Below are positions 52,893-61,799 of a stretch of 64,000 nt of DNA, piece after piece. Each line of letters starts with the position of its first letter. Position 1 is the stretch's first letter. The position numbers were made by a program, and so were the translations under genes. The notes under the pieces are model-generated. The model did no database searches and had not been told where the DNA came from. It worked only from the letters and a program-made list of their open reading frames with translations. The stretch is from Candidatus Thorarchaeota archaeon MP8T_1 (GTDB taxonomy: Archaea; Asgardarchaeota; Thorarchaeia; Thorarchaeales; Thorarchaeaceae): assembly GCA_002825465.1 (NCBI GenBank), contig PJER01000012.1:5034-69033 (forward strand), written 5' to 3'.

Positions 52893-53015
52893 ATTGAGTA
52901 ATCTCCTGATACAGTTCTCTGTCATACATGAATATGGTTGTGAGTAATACTTACTCGGTAATCAAAAACAAATCTTGAAATTCTTAGAAAGTAATAATGA
53001 TGTGGAGTTGTTCAA

Positions 53016-53309
53016 TTGAGTACATGGGAAGACCGTAGGAAAAAATCTGTGAGTTATTATATTTGCTTACTTATTCTACTCTGGCCACTCATTTACATTC
53101 CTCTTGGTCTAATTGTGAGTGTAGCATTTGTTAGTTGGCAGGTTCTTTTCACAGGCGTGGTTTCATCTGTAGCGCTAATCGGTGTAGCTCTTGGGTGTGG
53201 CGCAAATTATCGTTCCCGTGGCATAAATCCATCATCCAGAAATATTCTGAATTATAATGATGGCCATTATTTCGAACGTATCGGAGCTGATGAGTCGGAT
53301 TATCCCTAA
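53016..53309 (+). CDS. Two-TM protein, paralogue pair member 1
   Basis: A 97-residue protein: a basic N-terminal amphipathic start (WEDRRKKSVSYYICL), two hydrophobic helices (~15-40 and ~45-62) and a polar tail. The start is a TTG at 53016 with GGAG eight bases upstream. It aligns along its length with 53382-53675 (W-x-x-RR-KS-x-x-YY-x-CL, RxRGINP-x-SR), so the two are a tandem duplication. No family recognised. Confidence 0.72.
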   Translation: MSTWEDRRKKSVSYYICLLILLWPLIYIPLGLIVSVAFVSWQVLFTGVVSSVALIGVALGCGANYRSRGINPSSRNILNYNDGHYFERIGADESDYP

Positions 53310-53381
53310 TCTCCTTCTTCATTTGGATTGCGAACATCAGGTTGATATTATTTCGCGCACATTATCATCTTGGGAATAATA

Positions 53382-53675
53382 ATGAGCGATTGGGATGAGC
53401 GTCGAAGAAAATCATGGGGTTATTACTTATGTCTCATGTTACTTCTGTGGCCACTACTAATGATTCCAATTCAATTCATATTTGCTCCATACAGTTTGAC
53501 AGCTGAATCAGTAGCTGCATCCTTATTCATGTCAGTCTTGGTAGTGGGATTAGCGATTGGTTGCGGTACTAGGTATCGTTTAAGGGGAATCAACCCTGGT
53601 TCTAGAACAGTCTTGAGTACAATAGATGATCAATATCTTCAAGCAAAGGAGTATGATGGGTCGACCAATAAGTAA
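53382..53675 (+). CDS. Two-TM protein, paralogue pair member 2
   Basis: A 97-residue protein from the ATG at 53382 (MSDWDERRRKSWGYYLCL); an upstream TTG at 53370 is in frame but not needed. Two hydrophobic helices occupy ~14-37 and ~45-63, followed by a conserved RLRGINPGSR segment shared with 53016-53309. It is likely co-expressed with that gene. Function unknown. It lies just upstream of the acyl-CoA synthetase gene. Confidence 0.72.
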   Translation: MSDWDERRRKSWGYYLCLMLLLWPLLMIPIQFIFAPYSLTAESVAASLFMSVLVVGLAIGCGTRYRLRGINPGSRTVLSTIDDQYLQAKEYDGSTNK

Positions 53676-53778
53676 GAATCTCGAGTCTTCTATTTTTCAA
53701 TTAGCTTCAAAAAAGGCCGTCACGATAGAAGTTATATTCATCATCTTTTGTCCCACGGCTCGTTACCATCGCAGGGTA

Positions 53779-55902
53779 GTGCATGCTGTGGACAGACAAG
53801 CAAGTATTGACATTCTCTTCAATCCAAAATCGATTGCAGTGATTGGAGCTTCATCCAGTCGTGGAAAACTCGGAAATGATGTGTTGCGAAATCTGATTGA
53901 TAGTGGATATGATGGAAGAATCTATCCTATAAATCCAAAAGCAGGCGAAATCTTGGGTCTGAAAGCATTTCGATCAATAAAGGAGGTACCCAGCCAAGTA
54001 GATGTTGCTGTTATTGTAATACCTGCAAGTTTTGTTTTAGAAGCTGTTGAAGAATGTGGTCAAAAGGGAGTGAAGGCACTCGTCATTATTACTGCAGGTT
54101 TCAAAGAAATAGGTCATGAGGGAATAGAAGCAGAAAAGAAACTCGTTGAACTTGCTGAAAAATACAAGATGGTCATACAAGGCCCAAATTGTCTTGGAAT
54201 AACCAATACTTCTGCTCCATATAATGCATCATTCTCTGCCGGGACACCAGGAAAAGGAACCATCGCCTTTGCTTCTCAGTCAGGTGCATTAATGACTGGT
54301 ATCCTGGACTGGAGTCTAATGGAGAAGATAGGATTCTCGAAATTTGTTAGTTTAGGCAATAAGGCTCATCTCGATGAAGCTGATTTCATTGAAGCTTTTG
54401 GGAGAGACCCTAATTCCACCTTTTTGCTTCTTTATCTTGAATCTGTTGTAGATGGTAAGAAATTCATGGAAGCGTGTAAAAAAGTAGTCCCAAAGAAACC
54501 AATCTTCATCGTAAAATCTGGGGTCAGTGAGGCTGGAGCTCGAGCTGCATCATCACATACAGGATCCTTGGCTGGCAGTGATATGGCGTATGATATCGCA
54601 TTCAAACAGAGTGGTGTTCGTCGTGCTCATGATATGGCATCACTCTTTGATGTTGCAGCAGTTTATGATGATATGAGTCTCCCCTCAGGAAATCGTGTAG
54701 CTATTATTACAAATGCCGGTGGTCCAGGAATTCTCACAACTGATGCATGTGAATCTAGTGGTCTAGAGGTCACACAACTCACATCTGAAACGAAAGAGTT
54801 TCTGAAGGCAAACTTACCTCCTGCTGCATCGGTGAATAATCCAATTGATGCGCTTGGAACCGCTCAGCCTGAAGATTACGAGCTTTGCATAGAGGCTTCC
54901 TTAAAGGATACAAATGTTGATTCTGTCATCGTCCTGCTGACGCCGCAAGCAATGACTAAGGTAACAGAAACAGCGAAGGTTCTAGTTGATTCACATAAGA
55001 AATATCCTAGCAAGCCATTGCTATCGGTGTTTATGGGTGGCAACTCAATGGTATATCCACGAATAGTCCTTACAAGTGGCGGTATTCCTGTTTTCGATTT
55101 TCCAGAACGTGCAGTCCATGCTCTGAGTGAACTATACAAATACACTGTGAATAGGGATCGCCTCAAGGATGAAACAATTCCCAAATTCAAAGTTGATATG
55201 CAGCAGGTTGAGAAGATTATTGATTCCGTAAGAAAAGATGGACGCAGAGTCCTGCTGGGTAGCGAAGCTCATGCAATTGCAGAGGCATATAAAATTCCAG
55301 TTGCTCGAATTCGTCTTGCTACAACACCGGAGGAAGCGGCTACTATTGCAGATGAATTTGGATATCCCGTTGTCATGAAGATAGCAAGCCCTGATATTGT
55401 TCACAAAAGCGATATTGGTGGAATCAAAGTTGGTCTCTATAATTATGCAGAGGTGCAGATTGCATTCCATGAAATCATGGAGAATGTAAAGACCCACATG
55501 CCTGATGCTAAGGTCTATGGTGTTGATGTACAGGAGATGGCTGAGAAAGGTCGCGAGATAATCATTGGATGTTCACGTGATGTCCAATTTGGGCCGCTCA
55601 TAATGTTTGGAACAGGTGGTATCTACGTTAACTTTCTCAAGGATATCTCTTTCAGATTAGCACCTATGACAAGAACTGAGGTTCATGAACTAATCATGGA
55701 GACCAAACTGGGAAAACTTCTGGAAGGAGTTCGTGGTGAGCCTCCTAGTGACATTGAGGCAATTGAGGATACTATACTAAAGATTAGCCAGTTAGTCACA
55801 GATTTTGAAGAGATAGTCGAACTCGATATCAACCCTGCATTTGGGTATGAGAGTGGGAAAGGTGTGACTGCAGTAGATGTTAAAATAACTCTAAAGAAGT
55901 AA
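53779..55902 (+). CDS. acdA: ADP-forming acetate/acyl-CoA synthetase, fused alpha-beta
   Basis: About 707 residues, the single-chain form of archaeal ADP-forming acyl-CoA synthetase (ACD). The N-terminal CoA-binding Rossmann part has NPKSIAVIGASSSRGKLGN, the alpha domain has the phospho-His in ASSHTGSLAG (~residue 260), and the C-terminal ATP-grasp half has KIASPDIVHKSDIGGI and DLD-like ends. It converts acyl-CoA plus ADP and phosphate to acid plus ATP, conserving energy. I start at a GTG (53779); an upstream frame reaches 53626 but the extra ~50 residues look non-native and overlap the previous gene. It fits the acetyl-CoA output of the beta-oxidation genes downstream. Confidence 0.9.
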   Translation: MHAVDRQASIDILFNPKSIAVIGASSSRGKLGNDVLRNLIDSGYDGRIYPINPKAGEILGLKAFRSIKEVPSQVDVAVIVIPASFVLEAVEECGQKGVKALVIITAGFKEIGHEGIEAEKKLVELAEKYKMVIQGPNCLGITNTSAPYNASFSAGTPGKGTIAFASQSGALMTGILDWSLMEKIGFSKFVSLGNKAHLDEADFIEAFGRDPNSTFLLLYLESVVDGKKFMEACKKVVPKKPIFIVKSGVSEAGARAASSHTGSLAGSDMAYDIAFKQSGVRRAHDMASLFDVAAVYDDMSLPSGNRVAIITNAGGPGILTTDACESSGLEVTQLTSETKEFLKANLPPAASVNNPIDALGTAQPEDYELCIEASLKDTNVDSVIVLLTPQAMTKVTETAKVLVDSHKKYPSKPLLSVFMGGNSMVYPRIVLTSGGIPVFDFPERAVHALSELYKYTVNRDRLKDETIPKFKVDMQQVEKIIDSVRKDGRRVLLGSEAHAIAEAYKIPVARIRLATTPEEAATIADEFGYPVVMKIASPDIVHKSDIGGIKVGLYNYAEVQIAFHEIMENVKTHMPDAKVYGVDVQEMAEKGREIIIGCSRDVQFGPLIMFGTGGIYVNFLKDISFRLAPMTRTEVHELIMETKLGKLLEGVRGEPPSDIEAIEDTILKISQLVTDFEEIVELDINPAFGYESGKGVTAVDVKITLKK

Positions 55903-56227
55903 CCACATGCTCTAGAATCCACTTCAGACAATTGGAATGGGAGCAAAGAGTGCTCCCTATGTAGAAATAATTGAACGCACATTGCCGGGAGAGATAAGTG
56001 CGTCTTAATCTACTCAATTTCAACTCTCCATATGTCATCTTGTATAGTAGAGCTAATACACGGTTAGTATTCAGGGTGTAACCTGAACAATATATGGAAC
56101 TCATCCAAGTATCGCTCACTCTGGTTCCAAAATTCAACAATAAGTCCATTGAGGCTTTTCAAGGTAATACATTTATGCAGGCATATTCTATCCGCTGAAC
56201 ACTTCAATAACAATTAGAGGTGAACAA
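55903..56227. other. Intergenic region before the nitroreductase gene
   Basis: About 325 bases without a gene I can support. It should carry the promoter of the nitroreductase operon (a weak TATA-like CATTTATGC near 56169-56177) and ends with AGAGGTGA just before the ATG at 56228. I see no RNA gene or strong repeat. Confidence 0.4.
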
Positions 56228-56989
56228 ATGGCTTCAGATGCTGAAAAGTCAGATGCTGGCAGTGAATCTCAAGAAACCACTTCAACTGATAAAGAATTAC
56301 AGACGTTGAGGTGGATTCGAGAGCGACGCTCTATAAGAGAGTTCACTGGTGAGAAAATACCTGACGAACATATTGAAATGATCCTCGAAGCAGCTCGACA
56401 TGCACCAAGTCCAGAAAACATGTTGATGATGCGCTTTGTGGTGATCCGTGATGACCAAGATATGAAAGTGTTCTTAGCAGATATCGCTCAAGAGATGGCA
56501 CAGACTGCTTTTGGTGGAGCACCATTCGAGCTTACAAGTGGGCGAAACTGGTTTATTGGTGATCCCTACCGAGCTGCTGTCTATGCTCGCCTAAGGGATG
56601 GGGAGCTCTTCCGTTATCCCGAGAAGAGTGATACTGTAATTATAATCTGTGCTAGCGAAGCATGGCATGATGCAGGTTATCTGTATCCTAACGAACTCTT
56701 TGGTTCTGTGGTAAGTGGTATGGCAATCATGAATATGTGGTTGACAGCTACTGAACTTGGTTACGGATGTGGTTACGAAGCACTTGTATGCTCAGACCCA
56801 CGTCATGCTGAATTGATTCGTGATAAGCTTGGAATACCCCCAATCTGGGTACCTCTTACTGCATTCTGTATTGGAAAGCGTGTTTCTCCAAGAGCTCTTG
56901 GTCCCAGCAGACCACCGCTTGAAGGTCTGATGTACGAAGAACGTTGGGGTTTACCATACAAACGAATGGCATTCAAGGAGGACAAATAA
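56228..56989 (+). CDS. Nitroreductase-like flavoprotein
   Basis: A 253-residue nitroreductase-superfamily protein. The FMN-binding start is clear: RERRSIREFTGEKIPDEHIE with ARHAPSPENM, and the C-terminal GYGCGYEALVCSDPRHAELIRDKLGIPP and PLTAFCIGKR are typical. FMN-dependent two-electron reduction is expected; the substrate may be an acyl-CoA-pathway intermediate or a quinone, since it sits at the head of the fatty-acid-type operon. A polar Ser/Thr/Glu-rich N-terminal ~20 residues precede the fold. The gene has a strong GAGGTGA and starts an operon of four. Confidence 0.84.
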   Translation: MASDAEKSDAGSESQETTSTDKELQTLRWIRERRSIREFTGEKIPDEHIEMILEAARHAPSPENMLMMRFVVIRDDQDMKVFLADIAQEMAQTAFGGAPFELTSGRNWFIGDPYRAAVYARLRDGELFRYPEKSDTVIIICASEAWHDAGYLYPNELFGSVVSGMAIMNMWLTATELGYGCGYEALVCSDPRHAELIRDKLGIPPIWVPLTAFCIGKRVSPRALGPSRPPLEGLMYEERWGLPYKRMAFKEDK

Positions 56990-56990
56990 T

Positions 56991-57524
56991 ATGGATGTTG
57001 ATTTCGTAGGTGATACACTTGAAAATATGAAGAAACTTGCTTCAGAGGCTGGATTGACGCCTGAGGGTCTTATCATGGTCGTTATGGAGCAGTTTGTCAA
57101 TAACAAGGGTGCAAGAGTCTACACTGGTGCATGGTCAGGTGGTACTGCTACACCAGATGGTGTTAAAGGATTCCGATATGTTCCTCAATGGCCTTTCCGT
57201 CCAGGTTTCAAGGAAGCTCAAGGCGAAGAGGTCAAGAAATGGCGCTCTGGTGAGAAGAAGTTCCGTCCACATCCAACTGGTGAGTGGCCTTTCTATCCTC
57301 GATTAAATGAAGATAGCATTGAACATGAGTATTGGAACTCAAAGAAGATGTACCATCAATCATTGATCAATGATAGAAAAGGTCGTATTGTAACTCTCAT
57401 GGAAGGTGACAAGTACGATGTCTTCATGAATGCCATAAAGAAGAAGAAAGGAAACATTTGGGCAAATACTATCGAAGCAGTCATGGCCGAAGCGATTGAT
57501 GACTGGATAGCAAAGGAGGAGTAA
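56991..57524 (+). CDS. Unknown protein in nitroreductase-SCP2 operon
   Basis: A 177-residue protein beginning only 1 base after the nitroreductase stop, followed by the SCP2-like gene at 2 bases. It has no known family motif. A helical N terminus (VGDTLENMKKLASEAGLTPEGLI) is followed by an aromatic and glycine-rich segment (GAWSGGTATPDGVKGFRY; PQWPFRPGFKEA) and a helical C terminus (ANTIEAVMAEAIDDWIAKEE). Tight spacing argues for a functional link to lipid or acyl-CoA metabolism. No TM or signal peptide. Confidence 0.75.
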   Translation: MDVDFVGDTLENMKKLASEAGLTPEGLIMVVMEQFVNNKGARVYTGAWSGGTATPDGVKGFRYVPQWPFRPGFKEAQGEEVKKWRSGEKKFRPHPTGEWPFYPRLNEDSIEHEYWNSKKMYHQSLINDRKGRIVTLMEGDKYDVFMNAIKKKKGNIWANTIEAVMAEAIDDWIAKEE

Positions 57525-57526
57525 AA

Positions 57527-57895
57527 ATGTCACAATTACAAGAATTCTTTCAGTTCCTTATGAGTAAGGTCAAGGAGAAGGAAGACCTCCAAGAAACAGT
57601 CAAGAAATGGGTTGGCCACTATGATGGAAAAATCCTGCAAGTGATCACTCCTGATCACGGAGCTCAATACATCATTGTATACAAGAAAGCACCATGGATG
57701 TCTCTTCATGATGGAATTTATCCAAGTCCTGAAGTGACCTACAAAGCAAACTCTGAAACATTGCTTGGCATCTTTACTGGTGAGGTAAAGTTCAAGGATA
57801 CCATGAAAGATGGTAGGCTTGAGGTCATCGGAAACGCAAACGAAAGTGATCCTCTAGCTAATCTGATATTGGCTGCGATGATGGGCGCTATCTAG
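57527..57895 (+). CDS. SCP2 sterol-transfer-like domain protein
   Basis: A 122-residue protein resembling SCP2 domains: after a helical start, a beta-sheet core (ILQVITPDHGAQYIIVYKK), then the SCP2-like PEVTYKANSETLLGIFTG, EVKFKDTMKDGRLEVIGN and NLILAAMMGAI. SCP2 domains bind lipids or acyl-CoAs in a hydrophobic cavity. Located 2 bases after the unknown gene and 12 bases before the 3-hydroxyacyl-CoA dehydrogenase, so it may present acyl chains to this pathway. GGAGGAG lies before the ATG. Confidence 0.82.
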   Translation: MSQLQEFFQFLMSKVKEKEDLQETVKKWVGHYDGKILQVITPDHGAQYIIVYKKAPWMSLHDGIYPSPEVTYKANSETLLGIFTGEVKFKDTMKDGRLEVIGNANESDPLANLILAAMMGAI

Positions 57896-57907
57896 GAGGT
57901 TCCATCT

Positions 57908-59032
57908 ATGGAAATCAAAAAGATAGCTGTCATCGGTGCTGGACTCATGGGGTCTGGTATAGTCTACGTCTCAGCTTGGAATGGATTCGAAGTTCACATG
58001 ATTGATATCAATGATGCTGCTGTCGAAGCTGGTATGGATCGTATCAGAAATGATGTGATGACTGGTATCAACAAGAACAAGATCTCCATGTCCGATGCTG
58101 AATCACTCATTGGTCGAATCTCCTATGGGACTGACCTTGCTGCAGGTGTCAAGGATGTAGATTTAGTCATCGAAGCTATCTTCGAAAACATGGAGGTCAA
58201 GAAAGACCTCTTTGCCAAAGCTGATTCTGCAGCCCCTCCACATTGCATCCTTGCAACAAATACTTCTTCATTGAGTATTGATGAGCTTGCTACTGCAACA
58301 AAGCGTCCTGACAAATTCATTGGGATGCACTACTTTTCACCAGTACCTGCAATGAAATTACTCGAGCTTGTTATCGGAGAGAAAACGAGTCCTGAGACAA
58401 TTGCATGTGCAGTGAAGGTAGGAAAGAAGCAGGGGAAGACCACAGTCCAAGCAAAGGACAGCCCAGGTTTTATTGTCAATCGAATCTTGATGCCTGTTCT
58501 AAGAGAAGCTATTCTTCTCTATGAACAAGGCGTTGCAACTAAGGAGGAGATTGATACTGCTATGACTGTTCATGGTGGAATGCCAGCTGGACCCTTTGCT
58601 CTTGGTGATTTTGTAGGTCTTGACATTGCTTTCCATGCTATGAGTACACTATACCGTGAACTCGGTGATTGTTTCAAACCTCCAGAGACTCTAAAGAATC
58701 TCGTGGAATCTGGAGCAATCGGAACGAAAGCAAAGAAAGGATTCTACGATTACACTGGTGCTGGTGGAGAAGCTGAACCTGCAAAAGGCGCAGACCTCGA
58801 GTGGCTCTCTGTTCGAATCGGAGTGATGTCAATCCGTGAAGCGATGATTCTGGTGGACACGGGAATTGCTTCTAAGGAAGACATAGATCCAGCAATGGTT
58901 CTTGGAGCTAGTTTCCCCAAAGGCCCATTTGCAATGGCTAACGATATCGGTATGAACAAGGTTCGTGAGGAAATCACCAAGTTGAACCAAGAACATGGTG
59001 AATGCTACAGCATTCCTAAGATGCTACAATAA
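57908..59032 (+). CDS. 3-hydroxyacyl-CoA dehydrogenase
   Basis: A 374-residue NAD-dependent dehydrogenase with Rossmann IGAGLMGSGI, catalytic His in GMHYFSPVP, the conserved NRILMPVL and AMTVHGGMPAGPFALGDFVGLD signature and a second, repeated C-terminal domain (from ~285; PAMVLGASFPKGPFAMANDIG). It oxidises 3-hydroxyacyl-CoA to 3-ketoacyl-CoA. It is the last gene of the operon begun by the nitroreductase gene and ends in a hairpin terminator. Located next to enoyl-CoA hydratase and thiolase. Confidence 0.92.
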   Translation: MEIKKIAVIGAGLMGSGIVYVSAWNGFEVHMIDINDAAVEAGMDRIRNDVMTGINKNKISMSDAESLIGRISYGTDLAAGVKDVDLVIEAIFENMEVKKDLFAKADSAAPPHCILATNTSSLSIDELATATKRPDKFIGMHYFSPVPAMKLLELVIGEKTSPETIACAVKVGKKQGKTTVQAKDSPGFIVNRILMPVLREAILLYEQGVATKEEIDTAMTVHGGMPAGPFALGDFVGLDIAFHAMSTLYRELGDCFKPPETLKNLVESGAIGTKAKKGFYDYTGAGGEAEPAKGADLEWLSVRIGVMSIREAMILVDTGIASKEDIDPAMVLGASFPKGPFAMANDIGMNKVREEITKLNQEHGECYSIPKMLQ

Positions 59033-59045
59033 ATCAAGATGTGAT

Positions 59046-59083
59046 TTGGTGGTTTTATACCACCAATCCTTCTCTCTTTTTTT
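59046..59083 (+). terminator. Stem-loop with U-tract terminator
   Basis: TTGGTGG, loop TTTTATA, CCACCAA, then a pyrimidine-rich tract with seven T (59077-59083). It lies right after the 3-hydroxyacyl-CoA dehydrogenase stop and closes the four-gene operon. Confidence 0.7.
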
Positions 59084-59114
59084 ACAAATTGTAAGTTTCT
59101 TCAATTGGTAAGAG

Positions 59115-59122
59115 CTTTTAAG
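59115..59122 (+). promoter_or_regulatory. TATA-like element upstream of enoyl-CoA hydratase
   Basis: CTTTTAAG lies ~55 bases upstream of the enoyl-CoA hydratase ATG, after the terminator. It predicts a start site near 59145 and a short leader with GGTGTATAC as ribosome site. Confidence 0.45.
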
Positions 59123-59172
59123 AGGTACGAAGGTGTGATGTAGTCCAGAGTATTTCCAAAGGTGTATACAAT

Positions 59173-59985
59173 ATGGGCGAATATGCTACAATGTTATACG
59201 AGAAAAAGGGAACTTTTCTGACACCTGTCAAAAATATTGCATATATTAAGATCAATCGACCTGATGCATTGAACGCAATCAATGATCAGTTCATTATGGA
59301 TCTGAATGATGCACTTGATGAGGCAGAAAATGATCCTGAAATTCGTTCTGTGATAATTGGAACAGCACATCCAAAGGTCTTCTGTACTGGAGCAGACTTG
59401 AAGATGGCACAAGGTTTTCTTTCAGATCCAGACACAGTCGCGGATGTAATCAAACAGGGTCAAGATGTCATCGATAAAATTGCAAAGATGACCAAACCTG
59501 TTATTGCAGCTATTCATGGGTTATGTCTTGGAGGTGGCACAGAAATTGCACTAGCGTGCGATATCAGAATCTGTGATGAAGAATCTAAGATTGGCACCCC
59601 TGAAGTGGCTCTCGGTCTGATTCCCGCTTGGGGTGGATGTGTACGAACTGCAAGAGTTGTTGGACTTGGAAAAGCACTTGAAATGGTCCTCACAGGTGCT
59701 CAATTAACTGCCAAGGAGTCATTGGACTACGGACTTGTCAGTAAGGTTGTCGCTCCTTCTGATCTTGAGAGTGAAGCCATCAAGTATGCCATGAAATTTG
59801 GTCAGAATGCACCTGTTGCTCTCAAACTAGCAAAACAAGCAGTTCACATGGCATTCGAAGCTGACTATGAAAAGAATCTTCAATTCCAAGTAGATGCAGC
59901 AGTGGAATGTTTCAAGACCAAAGATCTAGGTGAAGGAATCGCTGCTATTCTTGAGAAACGTCAAGCTAAATTCAAAGGCGAATAG
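59173..59985 (+). CDS. Enoyl-CoA hydratase/isomerase family protein
   Basis: A 270-residue crotonase-fold protein. The oxyanion-hole segments are present (TGADLKMAQ; IHGLCLGGGTEIALACDIRI), and Glu residues lie in the catalytic segment FGTPEVALGLIPAWGG. Both hydratase Glu positions look filled (E of GGGTEIAL and E of GTPEVALG). It would hydrate an enoyl-CoA to 3-hydroxyacyl-CoA. It has its own promoter and terminator, flanked by the dehydrogenase operon and the thiolase gene. High confidence on family, moderate on exact reaction. Confidence 0.9.
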   Translation: MGEYATMLYEKKGTFLTPVKNIAYIKINRPDALNAINDQFIMDLNDALDEAENDPEIRSVIIGTAHPKVFCTGADLKMAQGFLSDPDTVADVIKQGQDVIDKIAKMTKPVIAAIHGLCLGGGTEIALACDIRICDEESKIGTPEVALGLIPAWGGCVRTARVVGLGKALEMVLTGAQLTAKESLDYGLVSKVVAPSDLESEAIKYAMKFGQNAPVALKLAKQAVHMAFEADYEKNLQFQVDAAVECFKTKDLGEGIAAILEKRQAKFKGE

Positions 59986-60002
59986 AAATATATTACTTCC
60001 AT

Positions 60003-60042
60003 GATCCGCAATCTGAAGATTGCGGGTCTAATCTCTTTTTTT
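60003..60042 (+). terminator. Stem-loop with U-tract terminator
   Basis: GATCCGCAATC, loop TGAA, GATTGCGGGTC (11-base stem with one G-T pair), then TAATC and a run of T. It lies directly after the enoyl-CoA hydratase stop. Confidence 0.75.
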
Positions 60043-60194
60043 CTATCTTAACAGTGTTAATTTATTTCGAGAGTCATGAAAGAATCAAAGAGGTAACCTT
60101 AAGACCCAGTAATAGATTGATGACGGACTCAATGTAGATATGTTAGAGCACTGTGTTTTGTACTACACAGACTCAAACGTCGGAGGATATTAAA

Positions 60195-61361
60195 TTGGTA
60201 CGAAGAGTAGCTGTGGTCGCTGGTGGTCATAGCAAATTCGGTAAGAGATACGATGCAACCATGCGAGAACTTACTGCGGAAGCCTACAAACCAATCTATG
60301 ATGCAGGCATCACGCAGGATAAAATAGACGCTACAGTCCTCTCGTATGCTGCTTCGCAATTCACAGGTCAGGGTGCCGGTTCAGCACTAATGGCTGACTA
60401 TATTGGCCTTCAAAATAAGCCACATCTGCGATGTGAATCTGCATGTGCTACAGGAACAGCAAGTCTTAGAGCTGCATATGGAATGGTCGCCTCTGGTTTG
60501 TACGATGTCATGCTTGTTTTAGGTGTCGAACAAATGAATCGGGTGTCATCAGCTACTGCAACTGAATATATGTCAAGAGCCGGGGACATGCGTTGGGAGT
60601 ATCCCTATGGAATCAGTTTCCCTGCATTCTATGCGTTGATGGCATCTCGTTATATGAGTGAATACAACATGCCTCATGATATTCTTGCTAAGATTGCGGT
60701 AAAGAGTCATCACTACGGAGCTCAGAATCCTAAGGCGCATCTTCCCAAAGAAATTCCCTTTGAGGAGGCAAATAATGCGATTCCCATCTGCAGACCTTTG
60801 AATCTTTATGATTGCAGTCTCATTACAGATGGTGCAGCAGGTGTTGTATTAGTAGCAGAGGATCGTGTGAAGGAATTTACTGACAGACCTATGTGGATCA
60901 AAGGAATTGGAGCAGGCGCATCTGAGAATATGATTCAAGACCGCCCAAGCCTGACTTCGATCCCAGGTGCTAAGTATGCTGCTAAAGCTGCATACAAGAT
61001 GGCTGGTGTAGAGCCTAAGGATATCGATATGGCAGAAGTACATGATTGTTTCACAATTGCTGAACTGATTGCCTATGAAGACCTTGGATTCGCAGAACCT
61101 GGCAAAGGTCGTGAAATTGTAGAGAACAAGGAAAACTATCATGATGGTCGGATACCAGTCAACTGTGATGGTGGTCTGAAGAGTAAAGGCCATCCATTGG
61201 GAGCTACTGGAATTTCTATGACCTATGAAGTCATGAAACAAATGAGAGGCGAGGCTGAGAACGCATCACGACAGATTGCTGATGTAAACCTCGGTCTAGT
61301 TCATAATGTTGGTCAAAGTGGCCAATTTGTGAATGTTTTCATATATGAGAGGGGTTGGTAA
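60195..61361 (+). CDS. Thiolase family acetyl-CoA acetyltransferase
   Basis: About 388 residues, of the archaeal/SCP-x-type thiolase branch. The nucleophilic Cys is in RCESACATGTASLRAA (~residue 84), and the catalytic His and its neighbourhood are in EVHDCFTIAE and CDGGLKSKGHPLGATGISM. It would cleave 3-ketoacyl-CoA to acetyl-CoA or condense two acyl-CoAs. The start is a TTG at 60195 with GGAGG eight bases upstream; a frame to 60153 exists but lacks a ribosome site. The DUF35 gene begins 3 bases after its stop; such pairs usually form one complex. Confidence 0.9.
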   Translation: MVRRVAVVAGGHSKFGKRYDATMRELTAEAYKPIYDAGITQDKIDATVLSYAASQFTGQGAGSALMADYIGLQNKPHLRCESACATGTASLRAAYGMVASGLYDVMLVLGVEQMNRVSSATATEYMSRAGDMRWEYPYGISFPAFYALMASRYMSEYNMPHDILAKIAVKSHHYGAQNPKAHLPKEIPFEEANNAIPICRPLNLYDCSLITDGAAGVVLVAEDRVKEFTDRPMWIKGIGAGASENMIQDRPSLTSIPGAKYAAKAAYKMAGVEPKDIDMAEVHDCFTIAELIAYEDLGFAEPGKGREIVENKENYHDGRIPVNCDGGLKSKGHPLGATGISMTYEVMKQMRGEAENASRQIADVNLGLVHNVGQSGQFVNVFIYERGW

Positions 61362-61364
61362 TTA

Positions 61365-61784
61365 ATGGCAGAAAAGAAAGAACTCTATCTTGGGTATACA
61401 ACTGATAAGGCAATCACTCCTTACCTTCAAGAGTTCCTAGAAAATCTTGATGAAGAGAAACTGATGAAGAGTGTTTGCACCTCATGTAGTGCTGAATATT
61501 TACCGCCACGTCAACACTGTCAGAAGTGTTTGAGTCCCACAAAATTCGTTGAAATGACTGAGCGTGAGGCGAAGCTTTACTCATATGTCATTGTCGATTT
61601 TGCTCCTGAGACTCTCTCATCAAAGCAACCATATGTTGTAGCTATAGGTGAATTTCCTTCGGGTCTAAAACTTACAGCGCATATCACGAATCTTACTAGC
61701 ATGCCTGAAGTTGGTATGGCTCTCAAGCTCGGATTTGCCAAAGAAGCCGATGGTAAGATGATTACCTATCGCTGGTTAGTATAA
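61365..61784 (+). CDS. DUF35 OB-fold/zinc-ribbon thiolase partner
   Basis: A 139-residue protein with a zinc ribbon (Cys38, 41, 52, 55 in VCTSCSAEYLPPRQHCQKC) followed by an OB-fold (KLYSYVIVDFAPETL; YVVAIGEFPSGLKLTAHI). It is the DUF35 family that pairs with archaeal thiolases and HMG-CoA synthases to bridge acyl-CoA transfer. It starts 3 bases after the thiolase stop. No other partner is needed to explain it. It ends at a GC hairpin shared with the convergent gene. Confidence 0.9.
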   Translation: MAEKKELYLGYTTDKAITPYLQEFLENLDEEKLMKSVCTSCSAEYLPPRQHCQKCLSPTKFVEMTEREAKLYSYVIVDFAPETLSSKQPYVVAIGEFPSGLKLTAHITNLTSMPEVGMALKLGFAKEADGKMITYRWLV

Positions 61785-61799
61785 CTATTGAAGCAAATT

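Noticed and set aside
60849..61241. 130-codon minus-strand frame
   Set aside because: Shadow of the thiolase gene; no domain.
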